Assembly: GCA_012523655.1 (NCBI GenBank)
Contig: JAAYTV010000164.1
Location: 1-9,174, forward strand
DNA length: 9,174 bases
Direction of reading: 5' to 3'
Origin: a bacterium
Lineage (GTDB): Bacteria; Zhuqueibacterota; Zhuqueibacteria; Residuimicrobiales; Residuimicrobiaceae
The translations under genes were made by a program, and so were the position numbers. The notes beneath the pieces were generated by a model. It searched no databases and was not told where the DNA came from. It worked only from the letters and a program-made list of their open reading frames with translations. Positions 7,582 through 9,174 of this stretch are shown here, piece after piece (the stretch's first letter is position 1; each line of letters opens with the position of its first letter).

Positions 7582-8645
7582 CGATACCACCCATCCTGCA
7601 TCGCGGTTTCATACATGGCCAGCACATTTTCAGTGGGCGAATTGTCTTGGATTTCATGCGTGGGCGCCAGTGCATATCCGCCGTCCGGCATCATGATCTC
7701 CAGAGTGGATCGAACCATTTTGCGGACCTGGTCCACCGTGCCGAAGGCCAACTCTCCAGCGGTGGAGATCATGCCATGGAAAGCCAGTTTGGAGCCGTAA
7801 TTTTTTTTCAGAAAGGACGGCGCCATGTCCACAGCTTCCGGTTGCAGAGTGTCAACCACTGAGACGCCCATTTCGATAAAGTCATTGAACGCCCAGCTGC
7901 TGGAGCCGCAGGAGTGAATCATCACCGGCAGGCCGTAGGCTTTGGCCAGATCAATGAATTTTTGATGTCTGGGCCGGATATGTTTGCGATAAAGACCGAG
8001 GCTGATGGTTGGTCCACGCTGGGTGCCAAGGTCTTCGCCCATCCAAAAAAGATCGATGGCTCCTTTGCCTGCCTCCAGGATGCGTTCCATGATTTGCAGC
8101 CATAGGTTGGTGCTGCGATCGATCAGCAGCAAGCCGGCCGGTTCATCCAGCATGAGATCCACCAACACCTGTTCCATGGTGCGCAACATGCCCATGGAGT
8201 TGATGATGTCGCCGACACCGGGATGTCCGACGACGACGCAATAATCCTTGTACCGCCGACTCAAGTGTTGGATGACTGAATAATCAAAGTCATCCGGATT
8301 CGGAAGCCTCCAATCGGCGATGGTCTCTTCGTCGGCGTTTTGCAGCGGCCATGTGCAATAATCCCAATACCCTCCCCAATCATGTTGCACCCAGCGGCGA
8401 TGACGGCCAAAGTTATCGACAGTGATGCCCGGCAGATCCTCATAAAGTTTTTCCCCGATGTAGGGCGCGTCAATGGTGCGAAAATCAACCCCCAGTCGCC
8501 GGCGTAAGGCCTCATCGTCGTCTTGTTTGAGGCCGAAATGAGCTTTGAGCCGGGCATCGATGGCCGGATTGCAGAGATAGTTGATCGGCACGCGATCCGG
8601 AATCGCGTGAGCGAAAGCGGTTAATACACGTTCTTTTGATCTCAT
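7578..8645 (-). CDS. UroD-superfamily (MtaA/CmuA-like) methyltransferase-type protein, first gene of the operon
   Basis: A 355-residue protein with the family opening SKERVLTAFAHAIPDRVPI (3-21), a GEDLGTQRGPTIS loop (203-215), the metal motif MIHSCGSSS (242-250; H244, C246), MGVSVVDTLQPE (259-270) and the end motif APTHEIQDNSPTENVLAM (327-344). As in the next gene, the third ligand position, a Cys in MtaA-type proteins, is probably H330 (THEI). The THEIQ-SPTEN ending is the usual form for UroD-like proteins of unknown substrate. It is only distantly like its neighbour, so the three UroD genes are not a recent tandem duplication. The ATG at 8645 is the first in-frame start; no Shine-Dalgarno sequence is visible before it, and the upstream 50 bases are very AT-rich and probably hold the operon promoter. 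Fold is clear; reaction and substrate are not. Confidence 0.88.
   Translation of the reverse strand: MRSKERVLTAFAHAIPDRVPINYLCNPAIDARLKAHFGLKQDDDEALRRRLGVDFRTIDAPYIGEKLYEDLPGITVDNFGRHRRWVQHDWGGYWDYCTWPLQNADEETIADWRLPNPDDFDYSVIQHLSRRYKDYCVVVGHPGVGDIINSMGMLRTMEQVLVDLMLDEPAGLLLIDRSTNLWLQIMERILEAGKGAIDLFWMGEDLGTQRGPTISLGLYRKHIRPRHQKFIDLAKAYGLPVMIHSCGSSSWAFNDFIEMGVSVVDTLQPEAVDMAPSFLKKNYGSKLAFHGMISTAGELAFGTVDQVRKMVRSTLEIMMPDGGYALAPTHEIQDNSPTENVLAMYETAMQDGWYR
7587..7592 (-). promoter_or_regulatory. Ribosome binding site for the second UroD-like gene
   Basis: GGGTGG stands five bases before ATG 7581, within the end of the preceding gene. It overlaps the alternative GTG start at 7590, which makes ATG 7581 the better choice. 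Confidence 0.45.
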
Positions 8646-8656
8646 GTTGTAACTTA

Positions 8657-8666
8657 CAAAAATATA
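8657..8666 (-). promoter_or_regulatory. Possible promoter core of the six-gene operon
   Basis: Reading toward the operon, TATATTTTTG contains both a TATATT (-10-like, 8666-8661) and TATTTTTG (8664-8657), which fits the Bacteroidota -7 consensus TAnnTTTG. It sits in a patch with 6 G/C in 40 bases (8651-8690). No good -35 or -33 TTG is seen at the normal distance. A start of transcription here would leave a leader of only about 5-10 bases before ATG 8645, which agrees with the missing ribosome site. AT-rich sequence produces such matches by chance, so this is tentative. Confidence 0.3.
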
Positions 8667-8675
8667 TAAAAAAAG

Positions 8676-8690
8676 AAAAGAACTTCTTTT
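8676..8690. promoter_or_regulatory. 15-bp palindrome, possible operator
   Basis: AAAAGAA-C-TTCTTTT is a perfect inverted repeat (7-bp arms around one base), just upstream of the candidate promoter and 31 bases from ATG 8645. Position and symmetry suit a repressor or activator dimer site. The regulator is unknown; it does not match a LexA box I recognise. Simple A/T-rich composition could also explain it. Confidence 0.3.
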
Positions 8691-8990
8691 AGCGGATGGA
8701 CGCAGTGTTTGATAAATGCTCTGTAGCCGTGCTCAATCAGATGGACAATCAAGGAGATCCCTCACGCGGTCGGTCCTTCTTTCATTCAAGGAACCCTATG
8801 GAGCGCTGTGTTCAGCCAGGAATCCATGTGGCGATCTGAAAGGGGACAAGAGGGCCGATAGGTCGATGCCCCCCATGAATGATCTTGCCTTGGTTTGTCT
8901 CTTTTGCTGTCATTGAGGCCATGCCAAGAGGGGACAGCCGGAGCTTGCTGATTTCATAGAACAAATTTCTTTTTAAAGGCGTGTGATATA

Positions 8991-9015
8991 GTCCCGTAGG
9001 GACAGCAGGGTGTCC
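8991..9015 (+). other. Two mutually exclusive short hairpins
   Basis: GTCCC (8991-8995) can pair with GGGAC (8999-9003) around the tight loop GTA, or GGACA (9000-9004) can pair with TGTCC (9011-9015) around GCAGGG. The two stems share bases 9000-9003 and cannot coexist. The CCCGTAGGG core resembles short palindromes scattered between genes of Bacteroidota-like genomes, as far as I remember; it may therefore be a dispersed repeat, not a switch. Confidence 0.35.
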
Positions 9016-9051
9016 TGTAAATCGTGAGGGCGACTGGAAGGCCTTATCGGG

Positions 9052-9090
9052 CTGCAGTAAAATGCGGTGCAGTCATTTGTGCGAAATGAT
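9052..9090 (+). other. Two adjacent hairpins in possible structured RNA
   Basis: CTGCA (9052-9056) pairs with TGCAG (9068-9072), and immediately next TCATTT (9073-9078) pairs with AAATGA (9084-9089) around GTGCG. The abutting stems could stack coaxially in an RNA. Stems of 5-6 bp are weak evidence on their own. Confidence 0.3.
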
Positions 9091-9138
9091 CGGCTGGGGT
9101 TTATCGCGCAGCGGAAGGTACGGATCGCATGCATGAGA

Positions 9139-9168
9139 GTTGGAACGATTGTCTCGTTTCGTTCTAAT
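9139..9168 (+). other. Ten-pair hairpin, best as plus-sense RNA
   Basis: Bases 9139-9148 pair with 9159-9168 around a 10-base loop: six central Watson-Crick pairs (GAACGA with TCGTTC), then G-U, two more A-U pairs and a closing G-U. The G-U pairs form only in a plus-sense transcript; on the other strand they would be A-C mismatches. No U-run follows, so it is not an obvious terminator. It may belong to the leader of a gene beyond the right edge. Confidence 0.35.
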
Positions 9169-9174
9169 GATGTA

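Larger units (their letters stand above)
8646..9174. other. Region of 529 bases without a convincing gene
   Basis: No reading frame here resembles a protein I recognise. A 66-codon plus frame (8716-8916) lacks a ribosome site and protein-like composition. On the minus strand one frame is open from the right edge to 8812 except for a single TGA at 9075-9073, but it has no ATG until 8922 and no recognisable domain. The left 50 bases are the AT-rich promoter candidate; the right 180 bases hold several inverted repeats listed separately. AGGGGACA occurs twice (8841-8848, 8929-8936), with a near copy GGGACA at 8999-9004. I see no tRNA, rRNA, RNase P, tmRNA, CRISPR or known riboswitch consensus, including the cobalamin riboswitch that might be expected near methylcobamide-type genes. 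Confidence 0.6.

Noticed and set aside
6970..7800. 276-codon plus-strand frame
   Set aside because: Antisense to two clear UroD-like genes; the translation has no recognisable family pattern and spans their junction.
5465..8645. Haem biosynthesis (HemE) genes
   Set aside because: Three divergent UroD paralogs with MtaA-like or lost H-x-C motifs, with no other haem gene nearby, fit the methyltransferase-like branch better.
8716..8916. 66-codon plus-strand frame in the intergenic region
   Set aside because: No ribosome site, unusual composition and no recognised similarity; likely chance.
8812..8922. 36-residue minus-strand reading frame starting at ATG 8922
   Set aside because: No Shine-Dalgarno sequence, no hydrophobic segment or motif; part of the interrupted frame discussed as a finding.
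8957..8975. Rho-independent terminator (AGAA-CAAAT-TTCT-TTTT)
   Set aside because: The stem is only about four A/U-rich pairs, too weak to call.
8999..9050. RNase P-like string GCAGGGTGTCCTGTAA
   Set aside because: The essential GAGGAAAGTCC-type 5' core and the rest of the RNase P consensus are absent.
8646..9174. Cobalamin riboswitch upstream of methylcobamide-type genes
   Set aside because: I could not find the conserved B12-box or other core elements on the minus strand.

Overview
The window is a single leftward (minus-strand) gene block of six genes, tightly packed from about 8645 down to the left edge, plus about 530 bases without a convincing gene at the right end. Coding GC is mostly around 50-60 % by eye, and Shine-Dalgarno sequences are weak or absent at several starts. 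The AT-rich patch before the first gene contains a string resembling the TAnnTTTG element of Bacteroidota promoters. Together with the tandem UroD-like genes this suggests an uncultured anaerobe, perhaps of the FCB superphylum, but no marker gene is present and the assignment is a guess.

Reading the operon in its own direction (right to left): three uroporphyrinogen-decarboxylase (UroD)-superfamily proteins (7578-8645, 6445-7581, 5465-6445); a large phosphotransferase with an N-terminal PPDK/PEP-synthase-type ATP-grasp domain and a C-terminal phosphohistidine domain, built like rifampin phosphotransferase (3085-5472); a DEAH-type helicase with a C-terminal four-cysteine cluster, of the MrfA/YprA type (779-3088); and the start of its usual partner, a DEDDh exonuclease of the MrfB/YprB type (754 to beyond the left edge). 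The junctions overlap by 4, 1, 8 and 4 bp, followed by a 24-bp gap, so the genes are probably co-transcribed and translationally coupled.

The UroD-like proteins are unlikely to be haem enzymes. The first two carry the H-x-C-G motif of the MtaA/CmuA-type methylcobamide:thiol methyltransferases, with a His where those enzymes have their last Cys ligand. The third has lost H-x-C altogether. No corrinoid protein is seen in the window. The phosphotransferase keeps its ATP-site and swivelling-histidine residues but has a divergent central domain, so its acceptor is unknown. MrfA and MrfB are known in Bacillus subtilis as a mitomycin-lesion repair pair. Their coupling to small-molecule methyl- and phosphotransfer enzymes is the most notable feature of the window.

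The right-hand region (8646-9174) holds a possible promoter with a 15-bp palindrome directly before the operon. Further right is a run of inverted repeats (8991-9168) that fold best as a plus-sense RNA; these may be the leader of a gene beyond the window or a dispersed repeat.
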